NCBI GenBank assembly: GCA_905215775.1
Contig: CAJMRM010000005.1
Coordinates: forward strand, 19,230 to 83,229
Reading direction: 5' to 3'
DNA length: 64,000 nucleotides
Origin: an uncultured bacterium
GTDB taxonomy: Bacteria; Bacillota; Clostridia; Lachnospirales; Lachnospiraceae
Positions within the stretch are counted from its first letter, which is position 1; each line of letters opens with the position of its first letter. A model generated the notes under the pieces. That model was not told where the DNA came from and made no database searches. It saw only the letters and a program-made list of their open reading frames with translations. The position numbers were made by a program, and so were the translations under genes. Below are positions 36,585-44,706 of this stretch, in pieces.

Positions 36585-36622
36585 AAAAAAGCTGCTGTCG
36601 CAAATAAAGCGCAGCAGCTTTT
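36585..36622. terminator. Bidirectional terminator
   Basis: GCTGCTG (36591-36597) pairs with CAGCAGC (36612-36618), with six A before and TTTT after. Serves the MerR-type gene and the convergent ferredoxin gene. Confidence 0.85.
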
Positions 36623-36647
36623 ATGTATTCTCTTAATACGTGAGATA

Positions 36648-36818
36648 TTAGCCCTCGCTGATAGCGCCAGTGGGACATACACCTGCACATGTTCCGCAGC
36701 TGATGCATGCATCTGCATCGATCTCGTATTTGCCGTCTCCCTGAGAGATTGCATTTACCGGACATTCGCCAGCGCAGGAACCGCAGCTAACGCAAGTATC
36801 GTTAATTACATATGCCAT
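36648..36818 (-). CDS. 2[4Fe-4S] ferredoxin
   Basis: A 56-residue gene too short to stand out. It has two Cys-x2-Cys-x2-Cys-x3-Cys-Pro clusters, CVSCGSCAGECP and CISCGTCAGVCP, each ligating one [4Fe-4S] centre by the crossed pattern of clostridial ferredoxins. It carries low-potential electrons for hydrogenase, pyruvate:ferredoxin oxidoreductase and Rnf-type partners. The ATG at 36818 is preceded by AGGAGG 7 nt upstream, and the upstream region (36840-36890) is AT-rich with plausible promoter hexamers (TTCAAT-17-TACAAT). Codon use is that of a highly expressed gene (many GAC/GCA/TGC, few rare codons). Confidence 0.95.
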   Translation of the reverse strand: MAYVINDTCVSCGSCAGECPVNAISQGDGKYEIDADACISCGTCAGVCPTGAISEG

Positions 36819-36914
36819 GATGAATTACCTCCTTTTTTTATCATTGTATACATTCTATAATAAACATTGAAAATATTCAAGAGGAATTTTCAAGAAACAC
36901 AGGGAACCGGTGTA

Positions 36915-38090
36915 TTATTTCTCAAACACGACCTCTCCGCCCAGGACGGTCATGGAGCAGTCCAGGATGGCGTGGATATCCTCCAGGGGGCTCTTTTCAA
37001 AGACGGCAAAGTTGGCTTTTTTGCCCGGAGTGATGGAGCCGTGGGTGTCCTTTACGTCCATGAGCTCGGCCGCGTTGATGGTGCCGCACCGGATGGCTTC
37101 CATGGGAGTCATTCCGTTCTCCACCATCAGGATGCACTCAAAGCCGGTCATATCGTATTTATTGAAGGGGGTTCCCGCATCGGTTCCCAGGGCGATCTTA
37201 ACGCCTGCCTTATGGGCGCGGCGGAAGGTATCCTGGTGGGCGTCGATGGTCTTTTCTACTTTTTTCACCATGTAATCGGGGATCCCGGCGTCAGTGCCGT
37301 ATTTTTTGATCCAGTAGGGAGCGGCCAGGGTGGGAACGAAGAATACGTTGTGCTCCTTCATAAAGTCAAAGCACCAGTCGTCCATGAAGAAGCCGTGCTC
37401 AATGGAGTCCACGCCGGCCCTCAGCGCGTTTTTGATGCCCTCCATGCCCTGGGCGTGGGTGAAGGTCTTAGCGCCTGCCTTGTGTGCCTCTTCGATGGCT
37501 GCGCGGAGCTCTTCCTCAGTCATCTGCGGGGAGCCCGGTTCAACACCCTTGGTCATAACGCCGCCGGTGGCCATGACCTTGATCCAGTTGGCTCCGGCCT
37601 TTAACTGCTCTCTGGCTGCCTTTCTGCAGTCGTCGGGACCATCGGCTTCGCGGCCGGAATCGTGACCGTGTCCTCCGGTCATACAGATGCAGCGGCATGC
37701 GGTCTGCATTTCAGGAGCCTGGATCTCACCCTTTAACTGCGCGTTGTGGAGGTCCACATCGATATATTTAGGAGCACCTGCGTCGCGGATGTAGGTCACG
37801 CCGGAATTCAGCAGTGTTTTTAAGTTTTTAAGCGCACGGATGGTGACTGCGGCGTCGGAAATGGTTTCCCTTGCGCCGGTCCCGGCGTCGGAGCACATAT
37901 GTACATGGCAGTTGAAAAGTCCGGGAAGCACAGTTTTTCCGCCCAGATCCACGACCTTTGCGCCCTCGGGAGCAGCGATGCCGGCTCCCACCTCTTTGAT
38001 CATGCCGTTTTCCACCAGGATGCTGCCGCCGGCGAGTACGGTCTGGCCGATCACATCCACAAGGTTTCCGTTGGTAAATAATGTGGTCAT
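36915..38090 (-). CDS. Amidohydrolase-superfamily protein (imidazolonepropionase/prolidase-like)
   Basis: 391 residues. Metal-dependent TIM barrel with N- and C-terminal beta sandwich: NCHVHMCSDAG (HxH), Lys in ANWIKVMATGG as the carboxylated lysine, AGAKTFTHAQG and DSIEHGFFMDD for the other His ligands and ALGTDAGTPFNKYD for the catalytic Asp. Such proteins hydrolyse cyclic amides, dipeptides (Xaa-Pro type) or organophosphates; the substrate cannot be named. Faces the M20D gene divergently; the space between holds the copy-B leader on the other strand. Confidence 0.85.
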   Translation of the reverse strand: MTTLFTNGNLVDVIGQTVLAGGSILVENGMIKEVGAGIAAPEGAKVVDLGGKTVLPGLFNCHVHMCSDAGTGARETISDAAVTIRALKNLKTLLNSGVTYIRDAGAPKYIDVDLHNAQLKGEIQAPEMQTACRCICMTGGHGHDSGREADGPDDCRKAAREQLKAGANWIKVMATGGVMTKGVEPGSPQMTEEELRAAIEEAHKAGAKTFTHAQGMEGIKNALRAGVDSIEHGFFMDDWCFDFMKEHNVFFVPTLAAPYWIKKYGTDAGIPDYMVKKVEKTIDAHQDTFRRAHKAGVKIALGTDAGTPFNKYDMTGFECILMVENGMTPMEAIRCGTINAAELMDVKDTHGSITPGKKANFAVFEKSPLEDIHAILDCSMTVLGGEVVFEK

Positions 38091-38228
38091 AAGATTCCTC
38101 CTAAATCAGATATAGTTTCCTGAATAAAAAGTCTATCTATATTATATCAGTAATTTGGGATATGACAATAAAATTGTGGAGAAAATTGCGCCAGATCAGA
38201 AAAAAACATAAAAGACTCTGCTATGTCC

Positions 38229-38315
38229 TTGTGAAAACGGAGAGAAGATGGTACAATGTCCATGGACGCTGCGCATTGCGCATACCGGTTTCTGCGTGCG
38301 CCGCAGAAATTCCGG
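38229..38315 (+). promoter_or_regulatory. Promoter plus conserved hairpin leader, copy B
   Basis: TTGTGA (38229-38234), 17 nt, TACAAT (38252-38257); GTCCATGGAC palindrome at the expected start site; then the hairpin 38285-38315: CCGG with CCGG, a TT bulge, and TTTCTGCG (38289-38296) perfectly paired with CGCAGAAA (38302-38309), loop TGCGC. About 49 of the first 49-50 nt align with copy A at 24971 with one gap. Further CCTC/GAGG repeats down to 38366 could form alternative hairpins. Precedes the M20D gene. Confidence 0.6.
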
Positions 38316-38397
38316 GCGCAGAAAATCCTCCGGAGGGGCAGCGCCGCCTCCCGAGGGGGAAACAAACAGGAAAAAGGAGCATGGAGGGGAACGGATC

Positions 38398-39534
38398 ATG
38401 GATATGACAGGAATGAAGCATGAGATCGAAGCGCTTGCAGAGGCCCACAGAGAGGAATTTGAGGCAGTGAGCGCCTGTATTTTTGAACATCCGGAGCTGG
38501 CGTTTCAGGAAAAAATGGCACAGAACGAATTATGCAGTCTTCTGGAGCGCCACGGCTTTTCTGTAAAGCGGGGAGCGGGATCCCTGGATACGGCCTTTGT
38601 GGCGGAATATAACAGCGGAAAGCCGGGAATGACCTTTGCATTTTTGTGCGAGTACGACGCCCTTCCCGAGCTGGGACACGCCTGCGGCCATAACCTTATC
38701 GGTACCAGCGGCGCCGGGGCAGGAGTGGTTTTAAAGGAGATCATGGAAAAATACGGCATCGGCGGAACACTGAAGGTATTTGGCACGCCGGCGGAGGAAA
38801 ATGGAAGCGGAAAGATCACCATGCTGGACGAAGGGATCTTTGAAGGCGTGGACATGTCCCTGATCATGCATCCCAGCGACCTGTCCATGGCCGACGATAT
38901 TTCCTTTGCGGCTGTGAATAAGGTGTATACCTTTAAGGGGAAACCGGCCCATACGGCAGCCTGTCCCTGGGTGGGAGCCAGCGCTTTAAACGGTGTGATG
39001 CAGATGTTCCATGCCGTCGATTCCCAGAGACTCCATTTTAAGGATTATACAAGGGTACACGGAATCGTCCTGGAAGGCGGTACTGCCGTGAACATCGTTC
39101 CCGAGCGGGCTGTATGCAAATTTAATATCCGCGCTCTGGATTCGGAATATTTAAAGGAAGTGATCGCCGTCATCGACCGGTGCGCCCAGGGTGCGGCCAT
39201 GTGTGCCGGCGTGGAGGTGGAGATCTCCCAGGACGGCTATCTTATTGAGGATGTGAGAAACGACCGGAGACTGGTGGAGGCCGTGGAAAACAACATGAAC
39301 TTCATCGGCGAGCACCACATTCCCAGGGACCTGACCCAGGGGATCGGCTCCACAGACGTGGGCAACGTGACCCACGCCATGCCTGCGGCCCAGTTTTATA
39401 TCGGCGTCGGCGAGGGCCTGGGGACCCATACGGCTCCCTTTGCGGAGGCCTCCGGCGGACCGGCAGGCAAGCGGGCGCTTCTGGCGGCTGTGAAGGTGCT
39501 GGCTATGACGGGACTGGATATGATGGCGGAATAG
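38398..39534 (+). CDS. M20D-family amidohydrolase
   Basis: 378 residues, cytosolic, the common length of N-acyl-amino-acid amidohydrolases. Metal site HACGHNLIG, bridging glutamates in GTPAEENGSGK, and the lid domain with YTFKGKPAHTAACPW; the final His is in LGTHTAPFAEAS. GGAGG 8 nt before ATG 38398. The leader is copy B of the promoter-hairpin element and a strong terminator closes the unit, so it is a single-gene transcript. Substrate unknown; differs from the other two M20D enzymes here in being shorter. Confidence 0.85.
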   Translation: MDMTGMKHEIEALAEAHREEFEAVSACIFEHPELAFQEKMAQNELCSLLERHGFSVKRGAGSLDTAFVAEYNSGKPGMTFAFLCEYDALPELGHACGHNLIGTSGAGAGVVLKEIMEKYGIGGTLKVFGTPAEENGSGKITMLDEGIFEGVDMSLIMHPSDLSMADDISFAAVNKVYTFKGKPAHTAACPWVGASALNGVMQMFHAVDSQRLHFKDYTRVHGIVLEGGTAVNIVPERAVCKFNIRALDSEYLKEVIAVIDRCAQGAAMCAGVEVEISQDGYLIEDVRNDRRLVEAVENNMNFIGEHHIPRDLTQGIGSTDVGNVTHAMPAAQFYIGVGEGLGTHTAPFAEASGGPAGKRALLAAVKVLAMTGLDMMAE

Positions 39535-39587
39535 ACCGGATCCGCGCCGGCGGCTGGAAGCCGCCATGGATTTCAGGATAGGAGCAG

Positions 39588-39636
39588 GGCAGACGGCAGA
39601 ACGAGCAGAGGAAGGCTCCGCCGTCTGCCTTTTTAT
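39588..39636 (+). terminator. Terminator of the M20D gene
   Basis: GGCAGACGGC (39588-39597) pairs perfectly with GCCGTCTGCC (39620-39629), followed by TTTTTAT. Confidence 0.9.
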
Positions 39637-39654
39637 GCCCGGAGGAAGGGGGAG

Positions 39655-40995
39655 CTATGCCGGACCGGCGGGAGGCTCTCCCTTTTCCCGGAACCTTTGC
39701 ACCTCTTCCAGCCGTTCCGCCTGTTTTCTTTCTTCTCCCGCCTCATTGGGGATGTAGTACCGGGTTCCCCTTAAGGATTCCGGCAGACATTCCATGCGGG
39801 CGATCTTCTCCTTCGTATCGTGGGCGTAGACATAGCCCTTTCCGTAATCCAGCTCCTTCATAAGCCCGGTGGGCGCGTTGCGGATCACCAGGGGGACCGG
39901 CTCGGACAGCATGTTCAAGGCGTCCTTTTTGGCATGCTCGTAGGCCATGTAGACCGAATTGGACCGGGGCGCCAGGGACAGATAGACCACAGCATGGGTC
40001 AGGTGGATATTGCATTCCGGCATTCCCAGGAAGTGGCAGGCCTGGTAAACGGAGACTGCCAGGGAAAGGGCGTTATTATCTGCCAGTCCGATGTCCTCGG
40101 TGGCAAACCGGATCAGCCGCCGGGCAATGTACAGGGGATCCTCCCCGGCCTCCAGCATCCGGGCCAGCCAGTAGACGGCGGCATCGGGATCGCTGTTGCG
40201 CATGGATTTGTGGAGGGCGGAGATCAGGTTATAATGCTCTTCCCCGTTCTTATCGTACAGAAGGGATTTTTTGCTGATGCACTGCTCCAGCACCTCCCGG
40301 GTCACAATGGTCTTTTCCGGTGTGATGGTCCCGTTGGTCACAGCCATCTCCAGCACGTTAAGAGCCGTTCTGGCGTCCCCGCCCGCAAAGGCCGCAATGG
40401 CGGAGATGAGCTCCTCTCCGATCTCCACATTCAGGTAGCCGAAGCCCCTGGGGCTTTTTAAGGCATGGCGGAGAAGCTCTGTCAGGTCGTCGGCGGAGAG
40501 GGGCTGGAGAACGAAAACACGGCACCGGGACAAAAGAGCCGCGTTGATCTCAAAGGACGGGTTTTCCGTGGTGGCCCCGATGAGGATGATGCTCCCCTTT
40601 TCCACATAAGGGAGAAATGCGTCCTGCTGGGCCTTATTGAAGCGGTGGATCTCGTCCACAAACACCAGGGTCCGGAGGCCGGAGCGGCGGCTCAGCTCGG
40701 CCCTTGCCATGACCTCCTTGATTTCCTTGATCCCGCTGGTGACGGCGCTGAAATTCACGAAGTCGGCGTGGGTCCTTCTGGCGATGATGCTGGCCAGAGT
40801 GGTCTTTCCGACGCCGGGAGGACCCCAGAAGATCATAGAAGGGATCTGGTCCTGGTCGATGAGCTGGCGCAAAAGCTTGCCTTTTCCCAACAGGTGCTTC
40901 TGGCCCACAAAGGTTTCCAGAGACTCCGGCCGCAGCCGGCTGGCCAGAGGAGACATGGTCTCTTTGTAATCGAACATGGATAACTGTTCCATCAT
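39655..40995 (-). CDS. rarA: Replication-associated recombination protein A (MgsA/WRNIP1-like AAA+ ATPase)
   Basis: 446 residues, homotetrameric ATPase acting at stalled forks. N-terminal MEQLSMFDYKETMSPLASRLRP, Walker A WGPPGVGKTTLA, Walker B LVFVDEIHRFNKAQQDA, sensor TTENPSFEIN, arginine region ALLSRCRVF, then the tetramerisation domain with RRLIRFATEDIGLADNN and the final PTGLMKELDYGKGYVYAHD. AGGATGGTG ahead of ATG 40995 serves as ribosome site; an ATG 12 nt upstream has none. Independent of the divergent bioY gene. Confidence 0.93.
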   Translation of the reverse strand: MMEQLSMFDYKETMSPLASRLRPESLETFVGQKHLLGKGKLLRQLIDQDQIPSMIFWGPPGVGKTTLASIIARRTHADFVNFSAVTSGIKEIKEVMARAELSRRSGLRTLVFVDEIHRFNKAQQDAFLPYVEKGSIILIGATTENPSFEINAALLSRCRVFVLQPLSADDLTELLRHALKSPRGFGYLNVEIGEELISAIAAFAGGDARTALNVLEMAVTNGTITPEKTIVTREVLEQCISKKSLLYDKNGEEHYNLISALHKSMRNSDPDAAVYWLARMLEAGEDPLYIARRLIRFATEDIGLADNNALSLAVSVYQACHFLGMPECNIHLTHAVVYLSLAPRSNSVYMAYEHAKKDALNMLSEPVPLVIRNAPTGLMKELDYGKGYVYAHDTKEKIARMECLPESLRGTRYYIPNEAGEERKQAERLEEVQRFREKGEPPAGPA

Positions 40996-41140
40996 ACTGC
41001 TCACCATCCTGTATATTTTGCCGGAGCCCGTCCGGATTCCGGGTCGCCGCCGGTTTCAGTTCCTCCGGAAACGGCGCAAAAGATTTCTGATATCAGTGTA
41101 GCACGCGGGAGAGGGCTGTGCAAGCGCCGGTCCGGAAACA

Positions 41141-41222
41141 ATGTAAACTATAAAAATAAATCAGTTGACAATTTGAAAACCTCTGTTATAATGTAAACAT
41201 GAATATGGTTCTGGTTGACAAT
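41141..41222 (+). promoter_or_regulatory. bioY promoter with two BirA operator boxes
   Basis: Box 1: ATGTAAAC (41141-41148), 15 nt, GTTGACAAT (41164-41172). Box 2: ATGTAAAC (41191-41198), 15 nt, GTTGACAAT (41214-41222). Both keep the BirA half-site pattern and the 15-nt spacing seen in Firmicutes biotin operators. The promoter is TTGACA (41165-41170), 16 nt, TATAAT (41187-41192): box 1 overlaps the -35 and box 2 overlaps the end of the -10 and the start site. A bifunctional BirA with a DNA-binding domain is predicted to repress it when biotin is plentiful. Confidence 0.85.
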
Positions 41223-41287
41223 ATGACGGAGCCGGAGCTTTCCGGAACCGGGCCACCAGAGGAAATCCACAGAGGAGAATCAATATT

Positions 41288-41857
41288 ATGGAAAAAACTG
41301 CTTCACTGAAAAAGGGAAGAATGACGACGGTTCAAATGACGGTCACGGCGCTGATGACGGCGGTGCTGTGTATTTTTGGCCCCATGGCCCTGCCCATCCC
41401 CATAAGTCCGGTGCCCATCAGTCTGACGAATCTGGTGCTTTATTTTATGGTCTACATCCTGGGAATGAAGGGCTCTCTCATGAGCTTTGGCCTGTATCTG
41501 CTTCTGGGGGCCGCAGGACTTCCTGTGTTTTCCGGCTTTGCGGGCGGACTTGGGAAGCTGGCCGGTCCCACGGGCGGCTACCTTCTGGGCTTTATCTTTA
41601 TGACCCTGGCCGCGGGCTTTGCAGTGGAACGGTTCCCGGACTGCCGGTTCCTCCATGGGATCGGAATGGTTCTGGGTACGGCCATATGCTACCTGTTCGG
41701 GACCGTATGGCTGGCGGAGCAGATGTCGCTTACGTTTACGGCGGCTCTTGGCGTTGGCGTGCTCCCGTACCTTCCCGGAGACGCGGTGAAGATCCTTCTG
41801 GTTGTGACCCTCGGGCCGAAGCTGCAGAGGTCCGTAAGGCCCATCCTTTCCAGATGA
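41288..41857 (+). CDS. bioY: Biotin ECF transporter substrate-binding subunit
   Basis: 189 residues, six membrane segments, S component of a biotin energy-coupling-factor transporter. Signature PISPVPISLTNLVLYF and LYLLLGAAGLPVFSGFAGG with GPTGGYLLGF near the middle. It works with the shared EcfAA'T module encoded elsewhere. No biotin synthesis genes are in the window. Regulated by two BirA boxes and ended by a hairpin terminator at 41880-41923, so monocistronic. Confidence 0.93.
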   Translation: MEKTASLKKGRMTTVQMTVTALMTAVLCIFGPMALPIPISPVPISLTNLVLYFMVYILGMKGSLMSFGLYLLLGAAGLPVFSGFAGGLGKLAGPTGGYLLGFIFMTLAAGFAVERFPDCRFLHGIGMVLGTAICYLFGTVWLAEQMSLTFTAALGVGVLPYLPGDAVKILLVVTLGPKLQRSVRPILSR

Positions 41858-41879
41858 CCGTTTGAGAATAGAAAAGCAA

Positions 41880-41923
41880 GAACGTCCGGAGTCCTGCCAA
41901 AGGGGCCCGGGCGTTTCTTTTTT
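41880..41923 (+). terminator. Terminator of bioY
   Basis: GAACGTCCGG (41880-41889) pairs with CCGGGCGTTTC (41907-41917; one bulged T and one G-T pair), then TTTTTTG. Confidence 0.75.
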
Positions 41924-41944
41924 GCGGCAGAATCGCTTCTATTC

Positions 41945-41973
41945 TTGACACGGCCCTTTTTTTCGATTATTAT
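41945..41973 (+). promoter_or_regulatory. Promoter of the nucleoside-uptake operon
   Basis: TTGACA (41945-41950), 17 nt, TATTAT (41968-41973), 46 nt before the first start codon. A small GTTA / TAAC hairpin lies just after it. No purine riboswitch seen. Confidence 0.65.
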
Positions 41974-42019
41974 AACGCTGTTACCCTTTTAACGACCGAC
42001 CAGACGAGGAGGGAAAAAC

Positions 42020-43339
42020 ATGAAAAAAATACAGGAAAAGCTTACAGAGATCCTTCCGCGGATCATAGAACTGAGCGAAGATATCTACTGTCACCCGGAG
42101 CTGGGCTTTAAAGAATTCCGCAGCCGGGAGAAGGTTATAGAAGCCTTAAGACAGGCGGGGATCCCCTATAAAGACGTGGCCTATACAGGCCTTACGGCCA
42201 CTCTGGACTCCGGAAAGCCGGGTCCCGGCATCGGCCTCATCGCGGAATTTGACGCGGTCCCCACCCTGGGCCATCCTTACGCCAATAAGGACGATTACGC
42301 GGCCCATACCTGCGGCCACTACGCCCAGACCGGCGTGATGCTGAGCCTGTTTCTGGCTATTAAGGAATCCGGAATGCTGGAGGACCTTTGCGGAACGGTC
42401 ACTCTGCTCTTTACGCCGGGAGAAGAGTTCTGCGACATGGATTACAGAAGATCCCTGATCGCCGGCGGAAAGCTGAAATATCCGTCCGGAAAGCAGGAAA
42501 TGATCTATGAGGGCGTTTTTGACAAGATTGATATTATGCTGTCCTGCCATGCCATGGGGCTGGATATGGAAAAATACCACGCGGAGATCGGAGCCAGCTT
42601 AAACGGCTTTATTCAGAAGCGGGCCATTTTTAAGGGAAAGGCGGCCCACGCGGGAGCCAACCCCGAGGGCGGCGTCAATGCCTTAAACGCCGCGAGCCTG
42701 GCCATGACGGCCATCAATTTCCAGAGAGAGACCTTCCGGGCTGAGGACGCCATCCGCGTCCACTTTGTGATGCAGGAGGGCGGACAGACCGTCAATACGA
42801 TCCCGTCCAGGACCCAGATGGAGATGTATGTGCGGGCAAGGACTGTGGATGCCATTTTCGAGACAGAGGAAAAGGTAAACCGTTCCTTAAAGGCAGGGGC
42901 TATGGCCATCGGCTGCGATCTGGAGATCCAGGATACGCCGGGCTATTTCCCGCTTCACCAGGACGAAAATCTGACGGAGATTTTAAAGAAGCACATCCGC
43001 AATTACATGGATGATTCCATGATCGCCCAGGGCACCCACGGCTTCGCTTCCGGCGACATGGGCGATATTTCCATGATGTGGCCCACGGTGGAGATCGGGA
43101 CCGCAGGCTTTTCCGGGACCATCCACGGCAAGGACTTTAAGACCGCAGATCCGGTCCAGGCCTTTGAGATCCCGGCCCGGTATTTTGCCGATGCCATTGA
43201 GGAGCTGCTTTCCGATGGAGGCGCAGCCGCCTGGAAGATCAAGGAGGCATTCCGCCCTGTAATGAGTAAAACAGACTATCTGGAAAAACTGGATAGTTTG
43301 AATAAATCAACTAATTTTATTTACAGCAAAGGAGAATGA
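42020..43339 (+). CDS. M20D-family amidohydrolase, first gene of a nucleoside-uptake operon
   Basis: 439 residues, AbgB-like in length. HTCGHYAQTG is the metal motif, FTPGEEFCDMDYR carries the glutamates, and AIFKGKAAHAGANPEGG opens the lid domain; GTHGFASGDMGD near the end. Only 6 nt separate it from the BMP lipoprotein gene, so it is one transcript with the transporter. It may hydrolyse an N-acylated or peptide-linked compound imported together with nucleosides, or the association may be passive; substrate unknown. Most similar in this window to the enzyme at 754-2115. Confidence 0.85.
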   Translation: MKKIQEKLTEILPRIIELSEDIYCHPELGFKEFRSREKVIEALRQAGIPYKDVAYTGLTATLDSGKPGPGIGLIAEFDAVPTLGHPYANKDDYAAHTCGHYAQTGVMLSLFLAIKESGMLEDLCGTVTLLFTPGEEFCDMDYRRSLIAGGKLKYPSGKQEMIYEGVFDKIDIMLSCHAMGLDMEKYHAEIGASLNGFIQKRAIFKGKAAHAGANPEGGVNALNAASLAMTAINFQRETFRAEDAIRVHFVMQEGGQTVNTIPSRTQMEMYVRARTVDAIFETEEKVNRSLKAGAMAIGCDLEIQDTPGYFPLHQDENLTEILKKHIRNYMDDSMIAQGTHGFASGDMGDISMMWPTVEIGTAGFSGTIHGKDFKTADPVQAFEIPARYFADAIEELLSDGGAAAWKIKEAFRPVMSKTDYLEKLDSLNKSTNFIYSKGE

Positions 43340-43345
43340 CGTATT

Positions 43346-44545
43346 ATGAAAAAGAAATTTTTATGCGGCGCTGCCGTGATGGCTATGACCGCCAGCATGC
43401 TGTTCGGATGCGCAGGAAACGGCTCTGAGGAGACCACTGCAGCCGGAAAGGAGACCTCCGCTGAGGCTGGTGCTGAAAAGGAGACCGAGACAAAGGCAGA
43501 GGAAGAAAAGAAAGAGACAGAGGCCGCTTCTGGTGAGAAGATCAAGGTGACCCTTCTTGTGACGGGTTCCTTCGGCGACAAGGCATTCAACGATTCCGCC
43601 CAGGCCGGAATGAAGAAGATCGAGAGCGAAATGGGAGATCAGGTCGAGGTCGAGATGATCGAGATGGGAACCGATAAGACAAAATTCGAGGGCTCCATGC
43701 TGGACGCCGCCGAGTCTGACGCGGACATCATCATCACCGGTCTCTGGGACATGAAGGAGATCACCGAGCAAGTGGCCCAGGAATTCCCGGAGAAGAAGTT
43801 CATCATCTTTGACACAGACGTGGATTATACCATCGGAGACCTGAGCAACGTATATTCCATGAGCTACAAGCAGAACGAGGGTGCATTCTTAGCCGGCGTT
43901 CTGGCAGCCAGCGTGACCTCCTCCGATATGGAGTACGCCAATGAGGACGCCGTGATCGGCTTCGTAGGCGCAAAGGATACGGCAGCCGTTATCAACGACT
44001 CTGCTGTGGGCTACATCGAGGGCGCTCAGTTTGTAAATCCGGACATTAAGGTCCTGGTTTCCTACGTTGGTTCCTATGTGGACTCTGCTACTGCAAAGGA
44101 GCTGGCTCTGACTCAGTATTCCTCCGGTGCTGACTGCGTATTCGTTGCTGCAGGCCCGGCTTCCGTAGGCGTTATCGAGGCAGGCGCTGAGAGCCAGAAG
44201 TACGTGATCGGCGTAGACTCTGACCAGGCTCTGGCATATGAAGGAAAGGACGAGGCCAACTACATCATCTCCTCCGCCATCAAGGGCGTAGGCGACAGCC
44301 TTTTCAGCTCCATCGAGAGAGCCCAGGCCGGCGAGCTTCCTTACGGCGAGCATGAGACCCTTGGACTTGCAGAAGGCGCTGTGGGCCTTGCTGACAACGA
44401 GATCTACAATGCGGTAGTACCGGAGGACGTAAGGACTGCTGTGAACGATGCAAAGGATAAGCTCCTGGCCGGCGAGGTGACAGTGGACACCGCATACGGC
44501 ATGGATGAGGAGACATTAAAGGGAATCATTAACGGCGCCCAGTAA
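43346..44545 (+). CDS. BMP/PnrA-family nucleoside-binding lipoprotein
   Basis: 399 residues. Lipobox in MLFGCAG makes Cys22 the lipid anchor; residues 25-60 form an E/K/A/T-rich spacer, then the BMP (basic membrane protein) fold with LVTGSFGDKAFNDSAQAG, FIIFDTDVDY, and IGVDSDQALAYEGKDE. PnrA proteins bind purine nucleosides outside the membrane and deliver them to the ATPase and permeases coded next. AAAGGAG precedes the start. Followed by a large hairpin that would set its level above the rest of the operon. Confidence 0.93.
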   Translation: MKKKFLCGAAVMAMTASMLFGCAGNGSEETTAAGKETSAEAGAEKETETKAEEEKKETEAASGEKIKVTLLVTGSFGDKAFNDSAQAGMKKIESEMGDQVEVEMIEMGTDKTKFEGSMLDAAESDADIIITGLWDMKEITEQVAQEFPEKKFIIFDTDVDYTIGDLSNVYSMSYKQNEGAFLAGVLAASVTSSDMEYANEDAVIGFVGAKDTAAVINDSAVGYIEGAQFVNPDIKVLVSYVGSYVDSATAKELALTQYSSGADCVFVAAGPASVGVIEAGAESQKYVIGVDSDQALAYEGKDEANYIISSAIKGVGDSLFSSIERAQAGELPYGEHETLGLAEGAVGLADNEIYNAVVPEDVRTAVNDAKDKLLAGEVTVDTAYGMDEETLKGIINGAQ

Positions 44546-44572
44546 TCTTTCGGGAAAACGGACGCTTTGGAA

Positions 44573-44643
44573 GGCGTTGCTGCAAAAGAGCGGTTTCTGG
44601 ACTTTGGAGAGTCCCGCCGCGTTCCTTTTGCGGCAGCGCCTTT
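44573..44643 (+). terminator. Intra-operon hairpin after the binding-protein gene
   Basis: GGCGTTGCTGCAAAAG (44573-44588) pairs with CTTTTGCGGCAGCGCC (44625-44640), 16 bp with two G-T pairs, then TTTC. The stem likely stabilises or partly terminates the message so that the binding protein is made in excess, as in many ABC operons. Confidence 0.7.
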
Positions 44644-44706
44644 CGCACAGAACAGAAAGAAGGTAACGATCCGGAAAGGCTCGGAACCGTTACGGAGGAA
44701 AATCAT

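Noticed and set aside
38381..38407. Eight-codon ORF (MEGNGSWI) overlapping the M20D start
   Set aside because: It has a nearby AAAAAGGAG but with too short spacing, and the ATG region is itself the ribosome site of the M20D gene. Too short to support as a leader peptide.
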